A DNA stretch of 64,000 nt from Actinomadura luzonensis (GTDB lineage: Bacteria; Actinomycetota; Actinomycetes; Streptosporangiales; Streptosporangiaceae), in assembly GCF_022664455.2 (NCBI RefSeq), contig NZ_JAKRKC020000001.1, forward strand, positions 3,725,001-3,789,000, given 5' to 3'. Numbering within the stretch: the first letter of the stretch is position 1; the number at the start of each line of letters is the position of its first letter. Below, piece by piece: positions 26,689 through 34,136 of the stretch. A model generated the notes under the pieces. The model saw only the letters and a list, made by a program, of their open reading frames with translations. It was not told the origin of the DNA and searched no databases. Position numbers and translations under genes: made by a program.

Positions 26689-26859
26689 TCAGACGATGGA
26701 AGGGCAGCAGGGGAAGCTGCTGCACACCGTGCGCTTGCAGGTGTTGACGCAGGCCTGCGGGCCGTGCAGGAGCGCGGCCAGCTCGCCGTCGAAGTCGACG
26801 TCGAGGTCTTCGAACTCCAGGACGCCTGCGTCGCGGGGCTCCAGGGCGAGCACGGACAT
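26689..26859 (-). CDS. Lanthipeptide precursor peptide
   Basis: The 56-residue peptide starts at an ATG behind AAGGAG. Residues 1 to about 35 form an acidic leader (MSVLALEPRDAGVLEFEDLD, then VDFDGELAALLHGPQ). The C-terminal core of about 21 residues has Cys at 37, 41, 46, 51 and 52, and Thr40, Thr44, Ser47, Ser48 and Ser54: five thiols and five potential dehydro residues. Thr44-x2-Ser47-x3-Cys51 fits the labionin-type spacing known from class III peptides, but ordinary (methyl)lanthionines are equally possible. It lies directly upstream of the synthetase gene on the same strand. Confidence 0.85.
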   Translation of the reverse strand: MSVLALEPRDAGVLEFEDLDVDFDGELAALLHGPQACVNTCKRTVCSSFPCCPSIV

Positions 26860-26993
26860 GAGGACTCCTTCCTCGGCCGCTGTGTACGGCCGTCTCGCGG
26901 GGTCTCGGGATCCGGTACGCGACACCGGGTGAGCGTCACCACCGTCACCCTGACCGCAACTCAAACGTAGAGTCACGGCCCAAACGGACGCAT

Positions 26994-27003
26994 TATGCGC
27001 ATA
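26994..27003. promoter_or_regulatory. Small palindrome in the divergent lanthipeptide promoter region
   Basis: TATGCGCATA is a perfect 10-bp palindrome in the otherwise unassigned 263 bp between the precursor (leftward) and the exporter (rightward). It could be an operator for one or both; no other strong motif is seen in this stretch. Confidence 0.3.
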
Positions 27004-27122
27004 TCTGCCAAAGGCTGTCCATAACCGATCCAGAACACGCTCCGCAGCCAGGGAAACACCTTTGCGGAGGACCTTTACAGCCCCGCGAGGGTGACCTAGA
27101 TTGACGGGGTGATTTGCCGCCT

Positions 27123-29093
27123 ATGGCATGCGACATGAGGTTTTGGGAAATCTGGCGTCGCATCCTTTCCCGCCCGCCGCTCCCCGACCGGTCGGGCCTC
27201 GCGGTCGCGTACTGGCAGAGCCACGACGAGGAGCTGCTGACGGCGAGCCTCGGCAGGATCGCCCGCCGGCTGCCGTTCCTGGTGGCCGCCGCGCTGCGGC
27301 TGGCCTGGCAGGCGAGCGCCCGCGACACCGTGCTCGCCCTGGCCGGGAACGTCCTGGCCGGCGGGTTCACCGTGTACGGGCTGCTGGCGACCTCCGACGT
27401 GCTCGGCTCGTTGTTCGCCGGCGGGCCCACGCCGGAGCGGGTGCGGGCGGCGCTGCCGTCCCTGGCCCTGGTCGCCGTGGCCACCGGCCTGCGCGGCGCG
27501 CTGCTGGCCGCCGCCGGATGGGCGCAGGCGCGCCTCAAGCCGCAGGTCGAGCGGCTGGCCGAGACGCGACTGTTCGAGCTGACCACCCGCGTGGACCTCG
27601 CGGCCTTCGACGACGAGGACTTCCACAACGCCATGCGCCGGGCCCGCGACAGCGGCGTGCCCGACTCGGCGACGGTGGTGGAGATGACGATCGCCGCGCT
27701 GACCGGCGCGGTCGGCGTGTTGTCGGCGACCGCCGCGCTGGGGCTGCTGCACCCGCTGCTCATGCCGTTGCTGCTGGTCACGGCCGCTCCCGCGGGCTGG
27801 GCCGCGATCCGTGCCGCGCGCCTCGGCTACCAGGCCTTCCACCGGCTGTCGGCGGCGCGGCGGCGCAAGTTCATGCTCTCCGACCTGATGGCGGAGCGGC
27901 TGCCCGCCGCCGAGGTGCGCGCGTTCGGGCTGCGCGACTTCCTGCTCGGCGAGTACGCCAAGGTCGCCGACCTGGAGCAGGACGTCCAGCTCGACGTGGC
28001 CCGCCGCCGCACCGCGGTCAAGGCCGGCGGCGACCTGCTGACCGGCGTGGCCACGCTCGCCGTCTACGGCGCGCTGGCCGCGATGCTGGCCGGCGGCGTC
28101 ATCCCGCTCGCGATCGCCGGGACGGCGGTGCTGGCGATCAGGGCCGGGCAGTCCTCGCTCGCCGCGCTGGTCCAGACGCTCAACCGCCTGTACGAGGCCG
28201 GCCTCTACTTCGGCGACTACCTGGCCTTCCGCGACCTGGCCGCGACCCGCGCCCCGGCGCCGCCCGGCGCCGCCCCCCAGGGCCTGGCCCGCCTGGAGGC
28301 CGACCGCGTCACCTTCGCCTACCCGGGAGCCGGCCGGCCCGCGCTGCGCGAGGTCAGCGTCACGGTGCGGCGCGGCGAGGTGGTGGCGCTCGTCGGCGAG
28401 AACGGCTCGGGCAAGACCACGCTGGCCAAGCTGCTGGCGGGGCTGTACCGGCCGCAGTCGGGCGCCGTCCGCTGGGACGGCCACGACGTGACCGATCTCG
28501 ACCTGCGCAAGCTGGTGTCGGTGATCGCCCAGGACCACACGCGCTGGCCGCTGACCGTCCGCGAGAACATCCTCATGGGCCGCCCCGAGGACCCGGACCG
28601 GCTGGCCGCCGCCGTGGCGGCGGCCGGGGCCGCCGAGGTGGTCGCCGCGCTGCCCGGCGGCTACGACGCGCTGCTGGACCGCCGCTTCCGGGGCGGGCAC
28701 GACCTGTCGGGCGGGCAGTGGCAGCGCATCGCGGTGGCGCGGGGCTTCTACCGGGAGGCCGAGCTGGTCATCTTCGACGAGCCGACCTCGGCGCTGGACG
28801 CGCGGGCCGAGCACGCCCTGTTCGAACGCATCCGGCGGCACGCGGACGGACGCGCCATCGTGCTGATCACGCACCGGCTGGCCAGCGTCCGCTACGCCGA
28901 CCGCATCTACGTCCTGCGGGAGGGGCGGGTGGTGGAGCAGGGCACGCACGCCGAGCTGATGGCTCGCGCCGGCCTGTACGCCGAGCTGTACGACCTCCAG
29001 GCGGCCGCCTACCGCCACGACCCCCCTCCCCCGGACGCCGCCGGCGGGCGGGCCTCCGGGGCGGAGCGCGGCGAAGGGGTGGTGGTGCCGTGA
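27123..29093 (+). CDS. ABC exporter (fused membrane and ATPase domains)
   Basis: The 656-residue half-transporter starts at an ATG 10 bp after GGGGTGAT; a second in-frame ATG is at 27135. The N-terminal half has about six transmembrane helices. The C-terminal ATPase shows Walker A (GENGSGKTT), signature LSGGQ, Walker B (ELVIFDEPTSALD) and the switch His (ITHR). There is no N-terminal C39 peptidase, so leader removal must occur elsewhere. Located divergently from the lanthipeptide genes, it probably exports the product or confers self-immunity. Its stop overlaps the next start by 4 bp. Confidence 0.9.
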   Translation: MACDMRFWEIWRRILSRPPLPDRSGLAVAYWQSHDEELLTASLGRIARRLPFLVAAALRLAWQASARDTVLALAGNVLAGGFTVYGLLATSDVLGSLFAGGPTPERVRAALPSLALVAVATGLRGALLAAAGWAQARLKPQVERLAETRLFELTTRVDLAAFDDEDFHNAMRRARDSGVPDSATVVEMTIAALTGAVGVLSATAALGLLHPLLMPLLLVTAAPAGWAAIRAARLGYQAFHRLSAARRRKFMLSDLMAERLPAAEVRAFGLRDFLLGEYAKVADLEQDVQLDVARRRTAVKAGGDLLTGVATLAVYGALAAMLAGGVIPLAIAGTAVLAIRAGQSSLAALVQTLNRLYEAGLYFGDYLAFRDLAATRAPAPPGAAPQGLARLEADRVTFAYPGAGRPALREVSVTVRRGEVVALVGENGSGKTTLAKLLAGLYRPQSGAVRWDGHDVTDLDLRKLVSVIAQDHTRWPLTVRENILMGRPEDPDRLAAAVAAAGAAEVVAALPGGYDALLDRRFRGGHDLSGGQWQRIAVARGFYREAELVIFDEPTSALDARAEHALFERIRRHADGRAIVLITHRLASVRYADRIYVLREGRVVEQGTHAELMARAGLYAELYDLQAAAYRHDPPPPDAAGGRASGAERGEGVVVP

Positions 29094-30100
29094 GCGCGGC
29101 GGCCGGGGCGGCGTCCCTCGCGGTGATCGTGGTGCTGGTGGTCGCGGCGGCCGGCAAGGCGCGGGACGTGCGGGGCTTCGCCGCCGACCTCGCCGGTTAC
29201 CGGCTCCTGCCGTCCGGGCTCACGACGCCCGCGGCGTGGGCGGTGATCGCGGCCGAGCTGGTCGCGGCGGGGCTGCTCGCCGTCCCCGGGACCAGGACGC
29301 TCGGCGCGGTGCTCGCGGCGGCGCTGTTCGCGGCGTTCCTGGCCGCGATGGCGGCGGCGCTCGGGCGCGGCCTCGACGTGCCGTGCGGCTGCTTCGGCGG
29401 CCGGGCGGCCCGGGTGGGCCCGCGCTCGCTGGTGCGGACCGGGCTGCTGCTGGCGGCGGCGGTGACAGCGGCGGTGACGGCGGCGGCCGGCGGCGCGGCC
29501 CCGGTCACACCAGGACGAGCGCTCCAGGCCGTGCTGCTGCTGGCCGTGATCGTGGCGGTCCCCCTGCTCGTGCCGTCGCGCACCAGAGCCGGACGGGCGG
29601 CCGGACGAGCGGCCGGACGAGCGGCCGGACGAGCGGCCGCACGAGCGGCCGGACGGGCGGCCGGCGGCGGGGGCCGGGCTGCCGTGCCGCGCGGCCCGCG
29701 CCCCGGCGACCTCTTCGTCCTGGCCGCCCCACCGCCCCGCGCCGCCGAGCGGACCCTGTACGCGCTGATCTCCCCCGGCTGCGGCCTGTGCGCCCAGGTG
29801 CTGCCCGCCCTGGCCACCCTGCCCGAAGGGACCGGCCTGGACGTGGTGCTGGTGACCGCCGCCCCCGAGGCCGAGGCGCGCGCCTACCTGGACGCGCGCG
29901 GCGTGCGCCTGCCCCTGCTCGCCGACCCGGACGTCTACGACGCCAACGACATCCCCTGGCCCCCGTTCGCCGTCCTGACCGACCGGGCCGGGCGGGTCCT
30001 GGCGGCGGGCGGCGTCCCCACGCCCGATGCCCTGACCGCACTGCTGGACGGCCTGCCGGACGGGGCCGCCGCGCTCAAGGGCGACCACCCGACCGGCTGA
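29090..30100 (+). CDS. MauE-type membrane protein fused to a thioredoxin-like domain
   Basis: The 336-residue protein begins at a GTG overlapping the exporter stop. Residues 1-150 form four transmembrane helices of the MauE/DoxX family with the redox-type motif GRGLDVPCGCFGG. A low-complexity (AGRA)n linker follows, then a thioredoxin-like domain from about residue 200 with SPGCGLC as the C-x2-C-like site and PLLADPDVYDANDIPWPPFAVLTD. MauE proteins handle disulfide exchange across the membrane. Coupled to an exporter beside a Cys-rich lanthipeptide, it may control thiol/disulfide state of the product or a maturation protein; this is inference. Confidence 0.8.
   Translation: MSAAAGAASLAVIVVLVVAAAGKARDVRGFAADLAGYRLLPSGLTTPAAWAVIAAELVAAGLLAVPGTRTLGAVLAAALFAAFLAAMAAALGRGLDVPCGCFGGRAARVGPRSLVRTGLLLAAAVTAAVTAAAGGAAPVTPGRALQAVLLLAVIVAVPLLVPSRTRAGRAAGRAAGRAAGRAAARAAGRAAGGGGRAAVPRGPRPGDLFVLAAPPPRAAERTLYALISPGCGLCAQVLPALATLPEGTGLDVVLVTAAPEAEARAYLDARGVRLPLLADPDVYDANDIPWPPFAVLTDRAGRVLAAGGVPTPDALTALLDGLPDGAAALKGDHPTG
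29588..29659 (+). repeat. Six 12-bp tandem repeats encoding the AGRA linker
   Basis: Six near-identical copies of GCCGGACGAGCG (variants at one or two positions) encode AGRAAGRAAGRA-type linker sequence between the membrane and thioredoxin parts. Copy number is likely variable between strains. Confidence 0.85.
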
Positions 30101-30117
30101 CCGGACAGCACGCCGCG

Positions 30118-30489
30118 TCAGCGCAGCGCGGCCGCGACGCGCCCGCGCAGGGCCGCCTCGCCGCCGGGCGCGGTGAGCAGCGTGACGGTGAGCCCGTCGC
30201 GGGCCGCGTCGGCGAGGACGTCCAGCAGCACCGCGAGCTGCCCGGGCGGCTCGTCGGCGAGCAGGTCCCCGGCGTCCGTCACGACCAGGGCGAGCGGGCC
30301 GGTCCCGCGCAGGCAGTCGGTCAGGGCGTCCCAGTTGCGCCCGAACCAGCCGGGCAGGCGCAACGCCCGCGCCGCCTCCTCGAAGAAGGCCGCCCGCGTA
30401 CGGCAGGCCCGCCCGTCCAGCACGGCAGGGGCCGGCCCGGCGGACACCGCCAGCCAGGGCGGCAGCGGGCGGGCGGCGGCTGGGGTCAT
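30118..30489 (-). CDS. Barstar-family ribonuclease inhibitor
   Basis: The 123-residue protein contains the barstar core: VLDGRACRTRAAFFEEAARAL, PGWFGRNWDALTDCLRG and a final strand/helix DGLTVTLLTAPGG. Barstars bind the active site of barnase/RNase Sa-type guanyl RNases in the cytoplasm. The ATG at 30489 has GAGGTGAT at optimal spacing; a second ATG two codons upstream overlaps that site. It begins 11 bp after the ribonuclease gene stop, so the two form a toxin-inhibitor pair. Confidence 0.88.
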   Translation of the reverse strand: MTPAAARPLPPWLAVSAGPAPAVLDGRACRTRAAFFEEAARALRLPGWFGRNWDALTDCLRGTGPLALVVTDAGDLLADEPPGQLAVLLDVLADAARDGLTVTLLTAPGGEAALRGRVAAALR

Positions 30490-30499
30490 GCGCATCACC

Positions 30500-30904
30500 T
30501 CAGAGGCGGTGGAAGCCGGTGTAGTGGTCGGGCGAGAACCAGGCGGCGCCGCTGCCCCGGTCGACGACGATCCGGTAGGCGTCCCGCGCCGCGCCCCGCG
30601 CCCGCGGGTACACGTCGTACTCGTAGTAGGCGGCCCCGCCCGGCAGCCGGCCCTCCCGGTTGCGGAAGCGCCCGCCGGTGTAGTTGTCCCTGCCGTCGGG
30701 CCAGGAGTACCAGCCGCGGCTGGTCGGGTAGCCCTTGGCCGACCAGATGGAGGCGGCCGAGCGCGCGTCGGCGCACCGCGCCAGGGCGCAGGAGCCGTCC
30801 ACAGTGGCGCCGGCCGAGGTGGCGGCGACCGGGCCGGGGACGTTGCGGAGCGGGCACCATGGGTGAACCCTCCCGCACCGCGCCCCGCCGGAGGCGGTCC
30901 GCAA
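30500..30904 (-). CDS. Barnase/RNase Sa-like guanyl ribonuclease
   Basis: The conserved C-terminal 75 residues match microbial guanyl RNases: RFRNREGRLPGGAAYYEYDV, GAARDAYRIVVDRG and DHYTGFHRL, giving the catalytic Glu, Arg and His of RNase Sa. It would cleave RNA after G. The N-terminus is a puzzle: the only start in frame is a TTG at 30904, the segment before SAGATVDGSCALARC shows no signal peptide, and an ATG at 30911 is in another frame. Either a leader has been lost through an indel or the enzyme is cytoplasmic and restrained by the adjacent barstar. Confidence 0.75.
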   Translation of the reverse strand: MRTASGGARCGRVHPWCPLRNVPGPVAATSAGATVDGSCALARCADARSAASIWSAKGYPTSRGWYSWPDGRDNYTGGRFRNREGRLPGGAAYYEYDVYPRARGAARDAYRIVVDRGSGAAWFSPDHYTGFHRL

Positions 30905-30920
30905 CGGTCATGTAACGCCC

Positions 30921-30949
30921 TTGAATTAATCATAAAATACCAATAATGT
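30921..30949 (+). promoter_or_regulatory. Sigma-70-type promoter of the galactoside operon
   Basis: TTGAAT (30921-30926), a 17-bp spacer and TAATGT (30944-30949) form a near-consensus housekeeping promoter in an unusually AT-rich island, 51 bp before the binding-protein start. The AT-rich spacer could also be bound by the operon's GntR regulator. Confidence 0.7.
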
Positions 30950-31000
30950 CTCCACCCAATCGGAACCCCCAGCTCAGGCGGTCCGTGGGAAGGAGTCAGC

Positions 31001-32341
31001 ATGGGATCGAAGGTTCCCGGTCTCGCCCGGTTGACGGCGCTCGCCGTCGCGGCCGGTCTCGCCGTCGCGGCGTGCGGCGCTACTGAACCCGAGGGCGGCA
31101 CCGCCGTCGGCGACCCGGCGCAGCCGGTCTCCTTGACGTTCTGGTCGTGGGTGCCGAACATCCAGAAGGCCGTCGACGCGTTCAACGCCTCCCATCCCGG
31201 CATCAAGGTCAAGCTGGAGACGATCACGCCCGGCCCGGACGGCGGCTACGCCAAGATGCTGGCCGGCGTGAAGGCGGGCAACGCGCCGGACGTGGCCCAG
31301 GTCGGCTACGACTCGCTGCCGTCGTTCCTCGTCAATGGAGCGCTCCAGGACATCACCGAGTACGCCGGGGACGACGCCGCGAAGTTCGTCGACTGGCAGT
31401 GGCAGACCGGCGTCTTCGGCGGCAAGGTCTACGCGATCCCGCAGGCCAGCGGCCCCATGGGCTTCTACTACCGCAAGGACCTGTTCGACAAGTGGGGCAT
31501 CGAGGCCCCCAAGACGTGGGACGACTTCGCCGCCGCCGCGAAGACGATCCAGGCCAAGGACAAGAAGGCCTACATCTCCACCTTCGCCGCGAACCAGGCG
31601 CCGTGGATGATCGCCCTCGCGCAGCAGGCCGGCCAGCAGTGGTTCGGCACCGAGGGCGACTCCTGGAAGGTGACGATCGACAACCCCGACACCCGCCGCA
31701 TGGCCGCCTTCTGGCAGAAGCTGCTGGACGACAAGCTGGTCAAGACCGAGGCGGACATGTCCAACGCCTGGTACAAGGACCTGCAGACCGGCGCGATCAC
31801 CGGCTGGATCGGCGGCTCCTGGGGCGACGCGATCATCCGCGGCAACGCCCCTGACACCGCGGGCAAGTGGGCGGTCGCGCCGATGCCGCAGTGGCCGGGC
31901 GCGGCCAAGACGGTGTCGGCGAGCTGGGGCGGCGGGTCGGCCTCGGCCGTGCTGAAGGGCACGAAGAACGCGGCCGCGGCCACCGAGTTCGCCGTCTGGC
32001 TCAACAGCGCGCCGGAGAGCGTCAACATCCTGTTGTCGGCCGGCTACGGCTGGCCCTCGGTCAAGGACACCAGCCAGATCCCCAACCTGCGGAAGGACGA
32101 CACGGTCTTCCCCTTCTACGGCGGCCAGAACATCTGGGACGTCTTCAAGGAGGCCGACGCCGCGGTCACGCTGGACTGGCGCTGGCCCCCGGTGAGCGAC
32201 GCCCTCTACGCCTCGCTGACCGACAACGCCAAGGCGGCCGTCCAGGGCGAGGGCACGCTCACCGACGCCTTCGCCAGGACGCAGCAGGCGATGGTGGAGC
32301 AGATGAAGGCCAAGGGCCTCAGCGTGACGGCGGGCGGCTGA
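31001..32341 (+). CDS. Sugar ABC transporter substrate-binding lipoprotein
   Basis: The 446-residue protein has a lipoprotein signal (lipobox LAVAACG) and the family 1 solute-binding fold: SLTFWSWVPNIQKAVDAFNA, HPGIKVKLE, YAIPQASGPMGFYYRKDLFDKWG and a C-terminal WPPVSDAL. It binds an oligosaccharide or galactoside outside the membrane and delivers it to the two permeases that follow. Ribosome-binding site GGAAGGAG precedes the ATG. No ATPase is encoded here; a shared MsiK-type ATPase, common in actinomycetes, would energise it. Confidence 0.93.
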   Translation: MGSKVPGLARLTALAVAAGLAVAACGATEPEGGTAVGDPAQPVSLTFWSWVPNIQKAVDAFNASHPGIKVKLETITPGPDGGYAKMLAGVKAGNAPDVAQVGYDSLPSFLVNGALQDITEYAGDDAAKFVDWQWQTGVFGGKVYAIPQASGPMGFYYRKDLFDKWGIEAPKTWDDFAAAAKTIQAKDKKAYISTFAANQAPWMIALAQQAGQQWFGTEGDSWKVTIDNPDTRRMAAFWQKLLDDKLVKTEADMSNAWYKDLQTGAITGWIGGSWGDAIIRGNAPDTAGKWAVAPMPQWPGAAKTVSASWGGGSASAVLKGTKNAAAATEFAVWLNSAPESVNILLSAGYGWPSVKDTSQIPNLRKDDTVFPFYGGQNIWDVFKEADAAVTLDWRWPPVSDALYASLTDNAKAAVQGEGTLTDAFARTQQAMVEQMKAKGLSVTAGG

Positions 32342-32343
32342 GC

Positions 32344-33303
32344 ATGGCGGAGGTGCTCCGGCACCGGGGCATCGGCACGGAGGCGGCGGGCGCGGGTGAG
32401 CGCCCCCGCCGCCCGTCCCGCCGGCCCCGGGCGCACGTCGCGGTGTTCGTCGCGCCGTTCTTCGTGGCCTTCGCGCTGTTCTTCCTGGCGCCGATCGGCT
32501 ACGCGATCCACCAGAGCTTCTTCAAGCTGACCAGCAGCGGCCTCGGCCTGACCGAGCCGACGCTGGAGTTCACCGGGCTCGGCAACTACGCCAGGGCGCT
32601 CGGCGACGCGGCGTTCACCGCGAGCATCGGGCGGGTGCTGCTGTTCAGCCTCATCGAGGTGCCCGCCATGGTGGTGTGCTCGCTGGCGCTCGCCCTGCTG
32701 CTGGACTCGGCGCGGGCCCGGTTCCGCGCCTTCTTCCGGGTGTCGTTCTTCCTGCCGTACGGCGTGCCGGGCGTGATCGCGAGCCTGCTGTGGGGCTTCC
32801 TGTACGTGCCGCAGACCAGCCCGCTCGTCGACGCGCTGGCCGCGGCCGGCCTGCCGCACGACTTCCTGTCGCCGGGCATGATCCTGCCCGCCATCGCCAA
32901 CATCGCGACCTGGCAGTTCGCCGGCTACAACATGCTGGTGCTGGTCGCCGGGCTGCAGGCGGTGCCGCCCGAGCTGTACGAGGCGGCCCGCGTGGACGGC
33001 GCCGGGGAGCTGCGCATCGCCTGGCACATCAAGGTGCCGCTGCTGCGCGCGCCGCTGATCCTCATCACGGTGTTCACCCTCATCGGCACGCTGCAGCTCT
33101 TCGTCGAGCCGCTGATACTCAAGCCGATGACGACCGCGATCAACAGCGACTTCACGCCCAACCTGGCCGCCTACAACCAGGCGTTCGGCCAGTCGGACAT
33201 CCATCTGGCCTCCGCCGAGGCCACGCTGATCGCGATCATGGCCTTCGTGATCTCGTTCGGCTTCCTGCGGCTGGTCAACAGGAAGGGGAACCGGGCATGG
33301 TGA
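32344..33303 (+). CDS. Sugar ABC transporter permease 1
   Basis: The 319-residue membrane protein has six helices, with the MalF-type ATPase-contact loop ELYEAARVDGAGELRIAWHIKVPLL. It starts 2 bp after the binding-protein stop and overlaps the second permease by 7 bp, so the two are translated together as a heterodimeric channel. Confidence 0.93.
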   Translation: MAEVLRHRGIGTEAAGAGERPRRPSRRPRAHVAVFVAPFFVAFALFFLAPIGYAIHQSFFKLTSSGLGLTEPTLEFTGLGNYARALGDAAFTASIGRVLLFSLIEVPAMVVCSLALALLLDSARARFRAFFRVSFFLPYGVPGVIASLLWGFLYVPQTSPLVDALAAAGLPHDFLSPGMILPAIANIATWQFAGYNMLVLVAGLQAVPPELYEAARVDGAGELRIAWHIKVPLLRAPLILITVFTLIGTLQLFVEPLILKPMTTAINSDFTPNLAAYNQAFGQSDIHLASAEATLIAIMAFVISFGFLRLVNRKGNRAW

Positions 33304-34136
33304 GCCGGATGCGGCCCTCGACGGTGGTGGTGCTGGCGCTGCTGTTCGCGGCGGCGCTGTACTTCCTGCTGCCGGTCGTGTGGGTGCTGGTGGCCGCGAC
33401 CAAGAGCACCGGCGACCTGTTCGGCACGTTCGGGCTGTGGTCGCCCCGGCCGCAGCTCGGCCAGAACCTGTCGCGGCTGTTCGGCACCGGCGTGTTCGGG
33501 CGGTGGATCGTCAACAGCTTCCTGTACGCGGGCCTCGGCGCGCTGGCCGCGACCGCGCTGTCGGCGGCGGCGGGCTACGCGATGGCCAAGTACCCGTTCC
33601 GGGGCCGCGAGGCGCTGTTCAACCTGGTGCTGGCGGGCGTGCTGGTGCCCTCGACGGTGCTGGCGCTGCCGACGTACCTGATCTTCAGCGAGGCGGGGCT
33701 GACCGGCACGTTCTGGTCGGTGCTGCTGCCCGGCGTGGTCAGCCCGTTCGGCGTCTACCTGGCCCGCATCCACGCGAACGCGGCCATCCCGGACGCGCTG
33801 CTGGAGTCGGCGCGGCTGGACGGCGCGGGCGAGTACCGGATCTTCGCCACCATCGGCCTGAAGATCATGAGCCCGGCATTGGTGACGATCTTCCTGTTCC
33901 AGTTCATCGGCATCTGGAACAACTACTTCCTGCCGCTGGTCATGCTGAGTGATCAGAACCTCTACCCTGTCACGCTGGGGCTGGCGCTGTGGAACTCCCA
34001 GACGTTCCGCGACCCGGCCTTCCTCGAGCTGACGGTCGCCGGCGCTGCGGTGTCCGCTCTGCTTCTCGTCCTGACCATGGCCTCGCTACAGCGCTTCTGG
34101 CGGGCCGGCCTCACCGCGGGGAGTGTCAAGGGATGA
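33297..34136 (+). CDS. Sugar ABC transporter permease 2
   Basis: The 279-residue MalG-type permease has six helices and the EAA-like loop DALLESARLDGAGEYRIFATIGL, written here in part as LLESARLDGAGEYRIF. It ends SVKG and overlaps the beta-galactosidase start by 4 bp (ATGA). Confidence 0.93.
   Translation: MVSRMRPSTVVVLALLFAAALYFLLPVVWVLVAATKSTGDLFGTFGLWSPRPQLGQNLSRLFGTGVFGRWIVNSFLYAGLGALAATALSAAAGYAMAKYPFRGREALFNLVLAGVLVPSTVLALPTYLIFSEAGLTGTFWSVLLPGVVSPFGVYLARIHANAAIPDALLESARLDGAGEYRIFATIGLKIMSPALVTIFLFQFIGIWNNYFLPLVMLSDQNLYPVTLGLALWNSQTFRDPAFLELTVAGAAVSALLLVLTMASLQRFWRAGLTAGSVKG

Noticed and set aside
23957..26932. Long plus-strand frame across the lanthipeptide synthetase
   Set aside because: Antisense to a protein with clear lyase, kinase and cyclase domains; no ribosome-binding site or domain of its own.
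29588..29659. Tandem repeats considered as a CRISPR array
   Set aside because: The 12-bp units are contiguous with no unique spacers and are translated as a linker.
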